Below, in pieces: positions 40,951 through 49,198 of a DNA stretch of 64,000 nucleotides. This DNA comes from Alphaproteobacteria bacterium (GTDB lineage Bacteria > Myxococcota_A > UBA796 > GCA-2862545): NCBI GenBank assembly GCA_020632885.1, contig JACKEQ010000026.1:1-64000 (forward strand). Direction: 5' to 3'. Numbering within the stretch: position 1 is the first letter of the stretch; each line of letters opens with the position of its first letter. A program made the translations under genes and the position numbers. The notes below the pieces were generated by a model. That model did no database searches and was not told the DNA's origin. It saw only the letters and a list, made by a program, of their open reading frames with translations.

Positions 40951-42735
40951 TCAGCGCACGGCGAGGTCGCCCGCGCGGAGCCGGCCGGCGGTCTCCACGA
41001 GCCCGACGAGCTCGGCGTCGCCGGACCTCCCGGCCGAGCGGACGGTGTCGGCGATCTCCGACCACGGGAGCTCGTCGGCCCACGGCGACCCGCGCAGCTT
41101 CTCGGCGAAGGCCGCGGTGCCGATGGCGACCCGGAAGTCCGGCGTGGCCGTGGCGAAGCTCGTTCGGACGGCGAGGCTCGGCAGGCGGGTGGCGCGCTCG
41201 ACGGAGGGTGCGTCGGGACCGGGGGCCTTGCTGCGGATGCGGACGGTGGAGAGGTCCTCGGCGGGGTCGTCGCGCAGCACGAGGTCGTAGAGGGCCGTCA
41301 CCGTGTGACCCGAGCCGATCTCCCCCGCGTCCACGGCGTCGTTGCGGAAGTCCGCATCGGCGATGTCCCGGTTCTCGTAGCCGATGAGCCGGTAGGAGAT
41401 GACGCTGCCGGGGTCCATGTCGACCTGGATCTTCACGTCGCGGGCGACGGTCTGCACGGTGGCCGTGAGCTTCTCGCCGAACACCTTCCGCGCCTCGGCG
41501 AAGGAGTCGATGTAGTAGTAGTTCCCATCGCCCTTGTTCGCGAGCTGCTCCATCATCGTGTCGTTGTAGTTGCCGTTGCCGAACCCGATGGTGGACAGCG
41601 TGATGCCCTTCTTCGCGTAGCCCGCCAGGGACTTCAGGATCTGCTCGTGGCTCGTGCGCCCGATGTTCGCGTCACCGTCCGACAGCACGATGACGCGGTT
41701 CTCGGTGCCGGGCTCGTAGGTCGCGAGAGCCATGTCGTAGGCGAGCTGCATGCCCGAGCCCATGTTCGTGCCTCCACCGTGCTCGAGCCCGTCGAGGGCG
41801 GCCACGATGGCCTGCCGACCGTCCCCGACCCGCGTGGGGTTCAGCGCGATGCCCGTGGAGCCCGCGTAGGTCGCGATGGCGACGCGGTCCTCGTCGTCGA
41901 GGTTGGCCACGAGCTCCTTCAGGGCGCGTCGGGCGAGGGGGAGCTTGTTCGACGCCCGCATGGAGCCGCTGGTGTCCACCAGGAACGTCAGGTGCACCGG
42001 GAGGCGGTCGATCTCCGGCTGCGCGGCCTGCACACCCACGCGCAGGATGTGGTGGCCGTCGTGCCACGGGTCGGGAGCGACCTCCATGCTCACCGCGAAC
42101 GGCGCCTCGCCGTCCGGGGGCGGGTAGGTGTACGTCTGGGCGTTCACCATCTCCTCCACCCGCACGGCCGCGGTGGGCGGAAGCTGGCCGCGCTGGAGGT
42201 GGCTGCGCGCGATGGCGTACGACGCGGTGTCGACGTCGATGGAGAACGTCGAGAGCCTGTCGTCGGCGGTGAGCGTCACCCGGTTGATGCCGTAGTCGGT
42301 GTAGCGCTCCGCGACCCGCGGTGCGGCCGACCCGAAGCTGCCGCCTCCCTTGCCGTACCCGCTCGCGCCGCGGCCCATCCCGTAGCTCGTCGCGATGCCC
42401 CCGCCGCCTAGGCCGACGCCCCGCGTGCCGAGCCCGCCGGAGCCGAGCGCGGTGCCCCTGGTGCCGATGAGGCCCCCGATGCCGTCGCCGGCGTCCTCCT
42501 TCGCACCGAGGATGCCCGAGCTCCGGGCCTTCTCCTCGGCCTCGGCCTTCTGCATGCGCGGCGCCACGCGGCCCTCCTCCTGGACGCGGGCGCCCTCGCC
42601 GGCGTCCGCCTTCGCGGCGGGAGCGGGCGCCTCCGGAGCGGCGGGCTGGGCCTGTGGACCCGGGGCAGCGGGCTCGGCCGGCGGCTCCGCAGGCGAGCAG
42701 GCGGTCAGGAGGGCGAGCAGGACGAGATGGCGCAT
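40951..42735 (-). CDS. YfbK-like von Willebrand factor A lipoprotein
   Basis: A 594-residue protein. Lipobox LLTAC at residues 9-13. A Pro/Ala-rich linker and a Gly-rich stretch (GLIGTRGTALGSGGLGTRGV) precede a YfbK-type N-terminal domain (FSIDVDTASYAIARSHLQRG). The VWA domain has a complete MIDAS: DTSGSMRASNK, GGGTNMGSGMQ and LSDGDANIGRTS. The C-terminal DUF3520-like region (YRLIGYENRDIADADFRNDA, VDAGEIGSGHTVTALYDL) completes the family architecture. Outer-membrane or periplasmic. VWA proteins of this type bind divalent cation-dependent partners; the role is unproven. It stops two bases after the esterase stop on the opposite strand. Confidence 0.9.
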   Translation of the reverse strand: MRHLVLLALLTACSPAEPPAEPAAPGPQAQPAAPEAPAPAAKADAGEGARVQEEGRVAPRMQKAEAEEKARSSGILGAKEDAGDGIGGLIGTRGTALGSGGLGTRGVGLGGGGIATSYGMGRGASGYGKGGGSFGSAAPRVAERYTDYGINRVTLTADDRLSTFSIDVDTASYAIARSHLQRGQLPPTAAVRVEEMVNAQTYTYPPPDGEAPFAVSMEVAPDPWHDGHHILRVGVQAAQPEIDRLPVHLTFLVDTSGSMRASNKLPLARRALKELVANLDDEDRVAIATYAGSTGIALNPTRVGDGRQAIVAALDGLEHGGGTNMGSGMQLAYDMALATYEPGTENRVIVLSDGDANIGRTSHEQILKSLAGYAKKGITLSTIGFGNGNYNDTMMEQLANKGDGNYYYIDSFAEARKVFGEKLTATVQTVARDVKIQVDMDPGSVISYRLIGYENRDIADADFRNDAVDAGEIGSGHTVTALYDLVLRDDPAEDLSTVRIRSKAPGPDAPSVERATRLPSLAVRTSFATATPDFRVAIGTAAFAEKLRGSPWADELPWSEIADTVRSAGRSGDAELVGLVETAGRLRAGDLAVR

Positions 42736-42825
42736 GGTGAGACCCCGGTTCGGTGTACGGGATCTCGGACCGGGGGCGGCGACCGCGGTTCGTGAAGGAA
42801 CGGTCAGCCACCCGTGAAGAGCGTG

Positions 42826-42984
42826 TCAGCGACCTGCGAGGGCCGGCACCCGCTCCGCCTTGCGGTCGCGCACGACCAGGGCGAGGAGGAGGGAGGCGAG
42901 GTCGACGATCTGCTCGTACGTGAAGCCCTGTGCGGTGAGCTGCTCGTAGAAGCCACGGGCGATCGGGTCGGTCTTGTCGTACAT
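42826..42984 (-). CDS. Small hypothetical protein (52 aa)
   Basis: MYDKTDPIARGFYEQLTAQG starts a 52-residue helical protein ending in a basic stretch. GGAG lies 8 bases before the ATG. It sits between the VWA lipoprotein and the rhomboid gene, preceding the former on the same strand. No family is recognised; codon use is like its neighbours, which supports it being real. Confidence 0.5.
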   Translation of the reverse strand: MYDKTDPIARGFYEQLTAQGFTYEQIVDLASLLLALVVRDRKAERVPALAGR

Positions 42985-43129
42985 CGGAAGGGCTCCGGGT
43001 GGGGGGTGAGGACACCGGAGGATGCCGGGACGGCGGTGGTGTCTCGGCAATCCTATCCGATGCGGACCGCACCCTGCCAGCTCGGATGTCAGTGGCATCT
43101 CACGGTGAGGATGGACTAGAAGGCGCGCG

Positions 43130-44029
43130 ATGATCCTCCCCATCGGCGATACCCCGAACCCGTCGCGGACCCCGTGGGCCACCTGGCTCCTGCTGTCCGT
43201 CAACGTGGCGGTGTTCGTCCTGCTCACCCTCCCCAGGGTGCTCACACCGGCGGATCCTGCAGGCCTGGCGGCGCTCACGGCGGTGTTCGGGGCCATCCCA
43301 CAGGTGGCCACCGCCTGGGACGTCTTCGTGCTCGAGCACGGCTTCCAGACCGGCGCGCCGGGCGTCCTGGACCTCCTCACGAGCCTCTTCATGCACGCCG
43401 GGCTCGCACACCTGGCAGGGAACCTGCTGTTCCTCTGGATCTTCGGCGACAACGTCGAGGCCCGGCTGGGTTCCGTCCCGTTCCTCCTGTTCTACCTGGT
43501 GTGCGGCGCGGCCGCGACCGGGCTCTACGCGCTCCTGGCGGGCCCGAGCCTCGTACCGCTGGTGGGTGCGTCCGGCGCCATCTCGGGGGTGCTCGGGGCC
43601 TACCTGCTCTGGTTCCCGCACAACCGCGTGAAGCTCTTCGTGGGCCTCTGGCCGATCTGGCTCGACATCATCCTGGTGCCGGCGTGGGTGGTGCTCGGCT
43701 CCTACCTGGTGCTCGACAACGTCCTCCCGCTCCTGCTCGGCGCGGGCGGCAACGTCGCCTACGGCGCCCACGTCGGCGGCTTCCTGGCGGGGCTGGCAGT
43801 CGCGGGTGCCCTCGGACGGTCCCGGGCCGCGGGCCTGGAGGGCGGGGAGCGGGAGATCTCGCTGGGTCGGTCGGCCCTGAAGGCAGGCGACCTGGCGGGT
43901 GCCTACCAGCACCTCATCCGGGCGGCTCAGGACCCGTCACCGGTCGTGCGCGAGCGCGCCCTGCGCGAGCTCGCGAAGATCCCGGACCCCCGGCTGCAGG
44001 CGTGGATCGCCAGCCGCCACCAGGTCTGA
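43130..44029 (+). CDS. Rhomboid family intramembrane serine protease
   Basis: A 299-residue membrane protease. Six hydrophobic helices span about residues 16-230. The catalytic dyad is Ser148 in GASGAISGVLGAYL and His214 in YGAHVGGFLAG. TSLFMHAGLAHLAGNLLFLW (His before the catalytic helix) and FGDNVEARLG are also diagnostic. The loop FVGLWPIWLDIILVPAW is typical of bacterial rhomboids. A soluble cytosolic tail of about 70 residues (ALKAGDLAGAYQHLIRAAQD) resembles a TPR-like extension. It cleaves transmembrane substrates within the inner membrane. The stop is 7 bases from the end of the gene on the other strand. Confidence 0.93.
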   Translation: MILPIGDTPNPSRTPWATWLLLSVNVAVFVLLTLPRVLTPADPAGLAALTAVFGAIPQVATAWDVFVLEHGFQTGAPGVLDLLTSLFMHAGLAHLAGNLLFLWIFGDNVEARLGSVPFLLFYLVCGAAATGLYALLAGPSLVPLVGASGAISGVLGAYLLWFPHNRVKLFVGLWPIWLDIILVPAWVVLGSYLVLDNVLPLLLGAGGNVAYGAHVGGFLAGLAVAGALGRSRAAGLEGGEREISLGRSALKAGDLAGAYQHLIRAAQDPSPVVRERALRELAKIPDPRLQAWIASRHQV

Positions 44030-44036
44030 CGCTGCG

Positions 44037-45143
44037 CTACTGCAGCTCGAGGGGCTTCTCCTCGCGGACGCGGACCACGAGGTTGCGGTCGGAGTAGATC
44101 CGGGCGATCTCCTCGCCATGGGCGGCCACCTCGGCGACGTTGGCCACCGGGCTCCGCGTGACGTGCACGTCCCACGGCGCGGACGTCTCGCACTTCAGGC
44201 GCTTCTTGAAGGCCCGGACGGGCGCGTCGATCTCGGGCTGGATGGTCCAGCGGCGGCTCGGCTCGTAGACGCTCGTGAGGTGCACGACCGCCTCGCCACC
44301 GCAGTGCTCCACGCTGGCCACGCCGTAGAGCAGCCGGCCATCGGCCTGCACGCGGTCGCCGTAGACCACCTTCAGGAGGCTGGCGGCGCGGTCCTTGAAG
44401 CCCTGCTGGTACAGACGGTCGGCCACTGCGGCGGCCTGCTCGGGACGCACACCGCCGGTTCCCACGCGGACGTACGCGTCGGCCAGCATGCGCTTCCGGT
44501 CGTCCGAGAGCTCGGCGCCGATGCCGGGGGGACGCACGGCCTCCAGCATCTTCTCGAGGATGCTCGTGAACGGGCCACCCCGCTCGGAGGCGGCCACGGC
44601 GGCGCGCTCGAGTGGACCGAGGGCCTTCTCCCCGAGACGCCCCACGAACGCGTCCAGCAGGCTGTTGTAGCGGTCGTCGTAGGTGCGGGTGGGCGGGTCG
44701 CTGATCTTCTCCCGCATCCAGTCGGTGAGGGCCTCGGAGGAGCACGTGTCGTACGCCTGGGACCACATGGCGAACGCACGCTCGTTGGCAGCGAAGTACC
44801 CGCCCTGCAGGAACGGCAGCACGCCCACCTGGTCCTGGCAGAGGCCCCCGACGCGCTCGGCGACCTTCCGGCGTGCCTCGCGGTCCGTGAGCTGCTCGAG
44901 CATGTCCCAGACGGGCTGGTACTGCTCGAGCTCGATGGCCTTCAGCGAGAGGTCCACCAGGGTGTCGACGTCGCCGGAGGCGCGGACGAAGGCCTTGAAG
45001 GAGCTCTCGGCGGCGCGCGGGTCGCAGTCGACCACCTCGGCGTAGAGGGTGGTGAGCTTCTCGCGGGGGGTGCCCTCGATGCTGGCCACCTTGGCGTCGC
45101 AGGGGCCGGCGTGTGCGAGGGTCATGGCAGTGAGCAGGAACAC
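44037..45143 (-). CDS. Exported hypothetical helical-repeat protein
   Basis: A 368-residue protein. Short uncharged signal peptide (MFLLTAMTLAHA). The body is helical, with repeats reminiscent of TPR/HEAT folds (YQPVWDMLEQLTDREARRKV, AAVADRLYQQGFKDRAASLL). The last 100 residues turn beta-rich (EAVVHLTSVYEPSRRWTIQP, EIARIYSDRNLVVRVREEKP). Four to six cysteines lie in the mature part. The start is a GTG at 45143 with GGAG upstream. No family is recognised; periplasmic location is inferred. Confidence 0.65.
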   Translation of the reverse strand: MFLLTAMTLAHAGPCDAKVASIEGTPREKLTTLYAEVVDCDPRAAESSFKAFVRASGDVDTLVDLSLKAIELEQYQPVWDMLEQLTDREARRKVAERVGGLCQDQVGVLPFLQGGYFAANERAFAMWSQAYDTCSSEALTDWMREKISDPPTRTYDDRYNSLLDAFVGRLGEKALGPLERAAVAASERGGPFTSILEKMLEAVRPPGIGAELSDDRKRMLADAYVRVGTGGVRPEQAAAVADRLYQQGFKDRAASLLKVVYGDRVQADGRLLYGVASVEHCGGEAVVHLTSVYEPSRRWTIQPEIDAPVRAFKKRLKCETSAPWDVHVTRSPVANVAEVAAHGEEIARIYSDRNLVVRVREEKPLELQ

Positions 45144-45259
45144 TTCGGGCTCTCCGGGGGAGGCTGGGCGACCAGTCGTGTAATCCGTTCGACCGCCGAA
45201 CGGGACACCCGCCGGACCCGTCCGGGTCCCACGTCATTCCCTCCGGGATACCGCACCCC

Positions 45260-45748
45260 ATGGACAACGCCCGTGCGCTCGTGATCACCGTCGTGCTGCT
45301 CGTGCACGGCGCGCTCGCCGTGGGGATCGGGGGCGGGCCGGTGCGCGCGGTGCTCCGCTGGACCGGCACGGGCCAGTCGTGGGCGATGTTCGCCGTTCCC
45401 GACCGCACGCCGCGCACCCTGGAGATCCACGCGGAGGTCGACGGCGACTGGGTGCCGGTGTTCGTGAAGAACGTGGTGGACCACCCGGTGATCGGGCCCC
45501 GCGTGCGCGACCGGAGGATCCGGGCCCTCTACGACAGCGCCCCGGAGTCCGGGAGCCCGGGCTGGTGGAACTTCAGCCGCTGGGTGGGGCGCCTCGCCCT
45601 CCAGGGCGACCCCCGCGCGACCCGGGTGCGGGTCCGGGTCGTCGAGGGCGTCACCACGGACCCCTGGCTCCCCGCGGACCCCACCGCCACGGTGCTCCTG
45701 GAGCGGATCCACGGCCGGGCGGCGCTGCTCGCCGAGGACGGCCTGTGA
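45260..45748 (+). CDS. Hypothetical protein, first gene of an HTTM operon
   Basis: A 162-residue protein with one N-terminal membrane helix (residues 7-27) and a beta-rich soluble part (WTGTGQSWAMFAVPDRTPRT, LEIHAEVDGDWVPVFVK). This pattern occurs in small proteins accompanying HTTM-domain proteins in myxobacteria and Bacteroidetes. Its stop overlaps the GTG of the next gene (GTGA). Probably an accessory subunit; function unknown. Confidence 0.65.
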   Translation: MDNARALVITVVLLVHGALAVGIGGGPVRAVLRWTGTGQSWAMFAVPDRTPRTLEIHAEVDGDWVPVFVKNVVDHPVIGPRVRDRRIRALYDSAPESGSPGWWNFSRWVGRLALQGDPRATRVRVRVVEGVTTDPWLPADPTATVLLERIHGRAALLAEDGL

Positions 45749-46620
45749 GGGTCTGGCGGGCCTGGACGGCGCTGTGGGCGGAGCGGGAGCACCCCGTGTC
45801 CCTGGGGCTCGTCCGCATCGGTCTCGGGCTGTGCGTGCTCGTGGACGCGCTCGTGGTGCGGGGGCTCGGGCTCGTGCACCCGCTCTTCGGTCCCGAGCTC
45901 GAGGGCGGGCTCGTGGGCGCGGCGCCGTGGGTGGAGTCGCTGGGTCCGGGCAACGTGCACGGGGTCCTCACGCTGGCGGCCCTCGGGCTGACCGTCGGCT
46001 GCTTCACGCGCACGAGCGCGCTGATCCTGCTGGGGGTGTGGGCGCAGCTCGGGGTGGCTGCGCCGTTCGCGGATCGGGCCGTCGATCTGCTCGCACGCGA
46101 CGTGCTCGCGGTGCTGGCGCTCTCGGGTGCGGGGGCGTGGGCGAGCGTCGACGCGGCTTGGTCCACGGGGTCGCTCTGGGGCGACGGGAGGCCCGTGGGG
46201 GCGTGGGCGCGCCGGCTCATCGTCGCCCAGCTCGCGCTGCTCTACGGCGGTGCGGGCCTCACGAAGGTGGACGCGAGCTGGTGGCCGTGGGGTGGGGCGA
46301 GCGCCCTGTTCGTGGTCCTCCAGGATCCCGCCGTCACGCGCACCAGCTTCGCGTTCCTCCGCGACGGCGGCTGGCGGCTGACCCAGGTGGCCACGGTGGT
46401 CACGGTGGTCTGGCAGCTCCTCTGGCCGCTGGTGGTCGTCTGGATGGCCCTGGGCTGGACGCGGTTCCGGCGTCTCGGCGACCGCCTGCACGCCGTCTGG
46501 CTCGCCGTGGGGCTCGCCTTCCACCTCACCCTGGCGGCCACCATGGAGCTCGGGCTGTTCCCGTGGTGCATGATGGCTCTCTACCCGGCCCTCATCGCCC
46601 CGAGGCACCTCCGCCGATGA
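45745..46620 (+). CDS. HTTM-domain (vitamin K-dependent gamma-carboxylase-like) membrane protein
   Basis: A 291-residue polytopic membrane protein with about seven helices. The HTTM-like features are an early LVRIGLGLCVLVDALVVRGL, a GGAGLTKVDASWWPWG motif, and FHLTLAATMELGLFPWCMM, resembling the membrane part of vitamin K-dependent gamma-carboxylases and SdpB-like proteins. Bacterial members lack proven functions. Only the membrane domain is present; the lumenal carboxylase domain is not. It starts at a GTG overlapping the upstream stop and ends overlapping the next ATG, so three genes are coupled. Confidence 0.75.
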   Translation: MRVWRAWTALWAEREHPVSLGLVRIGLGLCVLVDALVVRGLGLVHPLFGPELEGGLVGAAPWVESLGPGNVHGVLTLAALGLTVGCFTRTSALILLGVWAQLGVAAPFADRAVDLLARDVLAVLALSGAGAWASVDAAWSTGSLWGDGRPVGAWARRLIVAQLALLYGGAGLTKVDASWWPWGGASALFVVLQDPAVTRTSFAFLRDGGWRLTQVATVVTVVWQLLWPLVVVWMALGWTRFRRLGDRLHAVWLAVGLAFHLTLAATMELGLFPWCMMALYPALIAPRHLRR

Positions 46621-47156
46621 CCCTGCCCCCCCAGCTCGATGCCGATGCCGAGGGTCTGGAGTCCATGGTGGTGCGCTTCCCGCGTGCCCCGGAGGTCGCG
46701 CGGATCCGACGGCGACGGGTGTTTCGCGCGCTCGTCGTGCTCGGGGCGCTGCTCGTGGGCCTGCCGCTGGCGGTCGCCGTGCACCTCGGCGTGGGTGTGG
46801 TCGTGGTCGTGGTGCTGGGCGCGATCGGCATGGGTCTGCAGGGCTGGGTGACCCCGGTGCCCACCGAGTGGACGATCCGCCTCTCCCGCGCCAGCCTGGA
46901 GATCGACGGCACCGAGCACGCATGGCCGGACCTCGCCGAGGTGCGCTGGGAGTGCGAGCCGCCGCGCACCGACCTCGTGCTCGTGCGCCACGACGGCTCC
47001 ACCGTGGTGTACGCCTGCGACCGGCGCGACTTCGGGGACGACGTCGGGGTCACCCGGCGCCAGCGCGACTGGCTCACGGACCGCGCCCGGTCGGCCATCG
47101 AGGCGGCGGGCACCCGGGAGGCCGTCCCCGCCGCGCTGGCCGACCTGCAACGCTGA
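46617..47156 (+). CDS. Small membrane protein with PH-like domain
   Basis: A 179-residue protein. Two hydrophobic helices at about 37-57 and 60-75 (FRALVVLGALLVGLPLAVAV, VVVVLGAIGMGLQGWV) precede a beta-rich C-terminus (TIRLSRASLEIDGTEHAWPD, DLVLVRHDGSTVVYACDRRD) that resembles small bacterial PH-like domains. Unrecognised otherwise. It ends the three-gene operon begun at 45260 (ATGA overlap). Confidence 0.6.
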   Translation: MTLPPQLDADAEGLESMVVRFPRAPEVARIRRRRVFRALVVLGALLVGLPLAVAVHLGVGVVVVVVLGAIGMGLQGWVTPVPTEWTIRLSRASLEIDGTEHAWPDLAEVRWECEPPRTDLVLVRHDGSTVVYACDRRDFGDDVGVTRRQRDWLTDRARSAIEAAGTREAVPAALADLQR

Positions 47157-47161
47157 GGGTG

Positions 47162-47183
47162 GGTGCGGCAGGAAGACCGCACC
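47162..47183 (+). terminator. Hairpin after the HTTM operon
   Basis: GGTGCGG (47162-47168) pairs perfectly with CCGCACC (47177-47183) across an 8-base loop, starting 6 bases after the operon's last stop. It is a candidate terminator, though no T-run follows. Confidence 0.45.
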
Positions 47184-47295
47184 TGCAGGGGCGTACGTGC
47201 CTCACCCGGCCTGGGTATGGCGCTTTTGAACTCAGTTTCATAGAACAGCGGCGCTGTCCGCCTCTGCGGATGCCGTCTCTGTCTGTGGAGCCATC

Positions 47296-47949
47296 ATGTC
47301 CCCCCTCGTGCTCGCCCTCCTCTCCGCCCCCGCCATCGCTGGCGACAACGCGTCCATCGTCGCCGTGCTCGACGGCATCTCCGACCCCGTCGCGGGGTCG
47401 AACACCTACGAGGGAGACGCGGACCTCTGGGTGTTCGACCTCTCCTCCGAGTCGTTCGCGGTGGACTGCAGCGGGTTCGTCTCCTACGTCGTGTGGAACG
47501 CCTGGCTCGGGGCGGGTGGCTACGGCGACATCGACGTGAGCGGGAAGAAGATGGTGTCGTCGAGCTACACCATGAACGGCATCGCAGGTGCGTCGAACGG
47601 CAACCACGGGCCCTTCGCGGCCGACTGGCGCGACGCGGTCTCCGAGGGGTACATCCTGCTCGATGGTGTTCCCCACGCGCTGGACGTGCGCACCTCGGTC
47701 ACCGCCATCCAGCGCGGCGACATGATGACCCGTGTGGGCCACGTGGCCTTCGTGGACGACCTGCAGCGCATCACCGACGACTTCTGGGTCCTCGACGTCG
47801 TGCACGCCGTGTCGTCCTCGGGTGTCACGCGCAGCACGTACTACCTGGGCGTCGAGACCGACGGGTCGTTCAAGTACTACAGCTCCTCCAGCAAGCTCCG
47901 CGACGACGACAGCTACGACGACGTCACCTTCGCGGGTCTGGGGGGCTGA
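47296..47949 (+). CDS. Exported NlpC/P60- or CHAP-like protein
   Basis: A 217-residue protein. Uncharged signal peptide MSPLVLALLSAPAIA. DCSGFVSYVVWNAWLG carries the likely catalytic Cys58 with the N-terminal-helix context of papain-like NlpC/P60 and CHAP amidases. GDMMTRVGHVAFVDD supplies the His149 strand and HAV near the C-terminus a third polar residue. Such enzymes cut peptide bonds of peptidoglycan. GGAG precedes the ATG. Monocistronic; its 3' end overlaps the oppositely oriented gene by 26 bases. Confidence 0.75.
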   Translation: MSPLVLALLSAPAIAGDNASIVAVLDGISDPVAGSNTYEGDADLWVFDLSSESFAVDCSGFVSYVVWNAWLGAGGYGDIDVSGKKMVSSSYTMNGIAGASNGNHGPFAADWRDAVSEGYILLDGVPHALDVRTSVTAIQRGDMMTRVGHVAFVDDLQRITDDFWVLDVVHAVSSSGVTRSTYYLGVETDGSFKYYSSSSKLRDDDSYDDVTFAGLGG

Positions 47950-48385
47950 CGGGCCGCAAGAGGCGGCAGCGCATGGACACCAGGGTGCAGAAATCCACGA
48001 GCTGGCGCACCGTCAGGTGCCTGGCACTGACGGTCAGACCATCGCGTGGGATGCGCCACCCCTTCCTGGCCTCGAGGCACGCCTCAAAGGACGGCAGGAT
48101 CCCGGCGTTGCCGCAGAGCCAGCCCTCCGGCTGGTCGCCGTCGCCCTCCATCCAGGCGACGTGGGCGCCCCGGGGGTCCTCCTCGATGGGGAGGAGCAGC
48201 GGCAGCCCGTGCCAGCGCACGACGAGGGCGTCCCCATCGTGCAGCAGGTGGGCTGGCGCGTCGGGCGGGAGCACCCGCACGGTGACGGGGCTCTCGAGGC
48301 AGTCCGGTCCGACGAACACGGGGTCGGCCCCCACCTTCACGCAGGTGGGCTGCGTGTCGGGAATCAGGTCGTAGTAGCGCTCCAC
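47924..48385 (-). CDS. Hypothetical protein, in frame with the membrane protein upstream
   Basis: A 153-residue hydrophilic protein starting from a GTG at 48385 (VERYYDLIPDTQPT). Six cysteines are scattered (PTCVKVG, GPDCLES, WLCGNAG, FEACLEA, VDFCTL, MRCRLL), which would suit an extracytoplasmic domain, yet it has no signal peptide. It lies in exactly the same frame as the membrane protein 48419-49198, separated only by a TAG and eleven codons. It may be the detached C-terminal domain of that protein. Function unknown. Confidence 0.55.
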   Translation of the reverse strand: MERYYDLIPDTQPTCVKVGADPVFVGPDCLESPVTVRVLPPDAPAHLLHDGDALVVRWHGLPLLLPIEEDPRGAHVAWMEGDGDQPEGWLCGNAGILPSFEACLEARKGWRIPRDGLTVSARHLTVRQLVDFCTLVSMRCRLLRPVSPPDPRR

Positions 48386-48418
48386 GTCCGGGACCTCGTA
48401 GGGCTCGACGAATGCGGC

Positions 48419-49198
48419 CTACCGCCCGAGGATGCTCGCGGCCGGGAGGACCATGGCGAGGGGCGTCAGGGCCACCAGCACGGGGAGGAGCGACGGACGC
48501 CGCTCGACGCCCAGCACCACGACGATGCCGAGCGCCACACCGAGTGTGGTGAGGGCGACGGGACCCACGATGTGCTGCGACCCCTCGTTCTGGGCGCGGA
48601 GGGTGGTGAGCGCCAGCCCAGCCAACAGGATCCAGACGCTGCAGGCGAGGAACCAGCCCCCGGTGAGCTGCCGTGCGTGGCGCATGCGATCGTCCCCCGA
48701 TCCACGGACGACCGCGACCCAGGCGATGCCCAGTGTGCCGAGCAGGGCGAACGGAACGTAGGGCAACCAGAAGACGCCGATGCGGTGAAAGGGACCCCAT
48801 GGGGAGGTCACGGGGAGCAGGATCAACGCCAACGCTGCGGCACCGGAGACGAGGCCTCCCTGACGCTGCCAGGCACCCGGGCGGAGCGTGCGGGCCGCGA
48901 GCAGGAGCAGGAGCAGCATGGCGGTCGTCGGCATGGCGGTGAAGGGCAGGGCCATCATGCTCAGCCACGTCACGCGCACGACGTCGGGCCGCGGCGGGAA
49001 CAGCGCCAGACCCACCGACATCGCCAGGAGGGGCGGGAGCACGATGGCCACCCACCCCACCTGCCAGGGCCACACGGCCGTCGGCCGCTTCACCACGTCC
49101 ACCATCGCCGCGACGACGATCACCACCATGCCGAGGGGCGGGAGGAGCGACGACAGCACGATGTAGACGCCCGCCGCCCAATGGACCTGCGGGCTCAC
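48419..49198 (-). CDS. Hypothetical polytopic membrane protein
   Basis: A 259-residue protein with seven to eight transmembrane helices (GVYIVLSSLLPPLGMVVIVV, VGWVAIVLPPLLAMSVGLAL, FTAMPTTAMLLLLLLAARTL and others). Starts at a GTG overlapping the cytochrome stop (GTGA), so the two are coupled and it may anchor or exchange electrons with the cytochrome. It ends in ASILGR and TAG at 48419-48421, after which the frame stays open into the next gene. No cofactor-binding His pattern is obvious. Unrecognised family. Confidence 0.7.
   Translation of the reverse strand: MSPQVHWAAGVYIVLSSLLPPLGMVVIVVAAMVDVVKRPTAVWPWQVGWVAIVLPPLLAMSVGLALFPPRPDVVRVTWLSMMALPFTAMPTTAMLLLLLLAARTLRPGAWQRQGGLVSGAAALALILLPVTSPWGPFHRIGVFWLPYVPFALLGTLGIAWVAVVRGSGDDRMRHARQLTGGWFLACSVWILLAGLALTTLRAQNEGSQHIVGPVALTTLGVALGIVVVLGVERRPSLLPVLVALTPLAMVLPAASILGR

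Noticed and set aside
43020..43129. Possible sigma-54 promoter before the rhomboid gene
   Set aside because: GG and GC elements with the required 10-base spacing do not line up in this stretch.
47157..47295. Possible tRNA or small RNA before the NlpC-like gene
   Set aside because: Only one short hairpin (47162-47183) is present; no cloverleaf, CCA end or T-loop sequence is seen.
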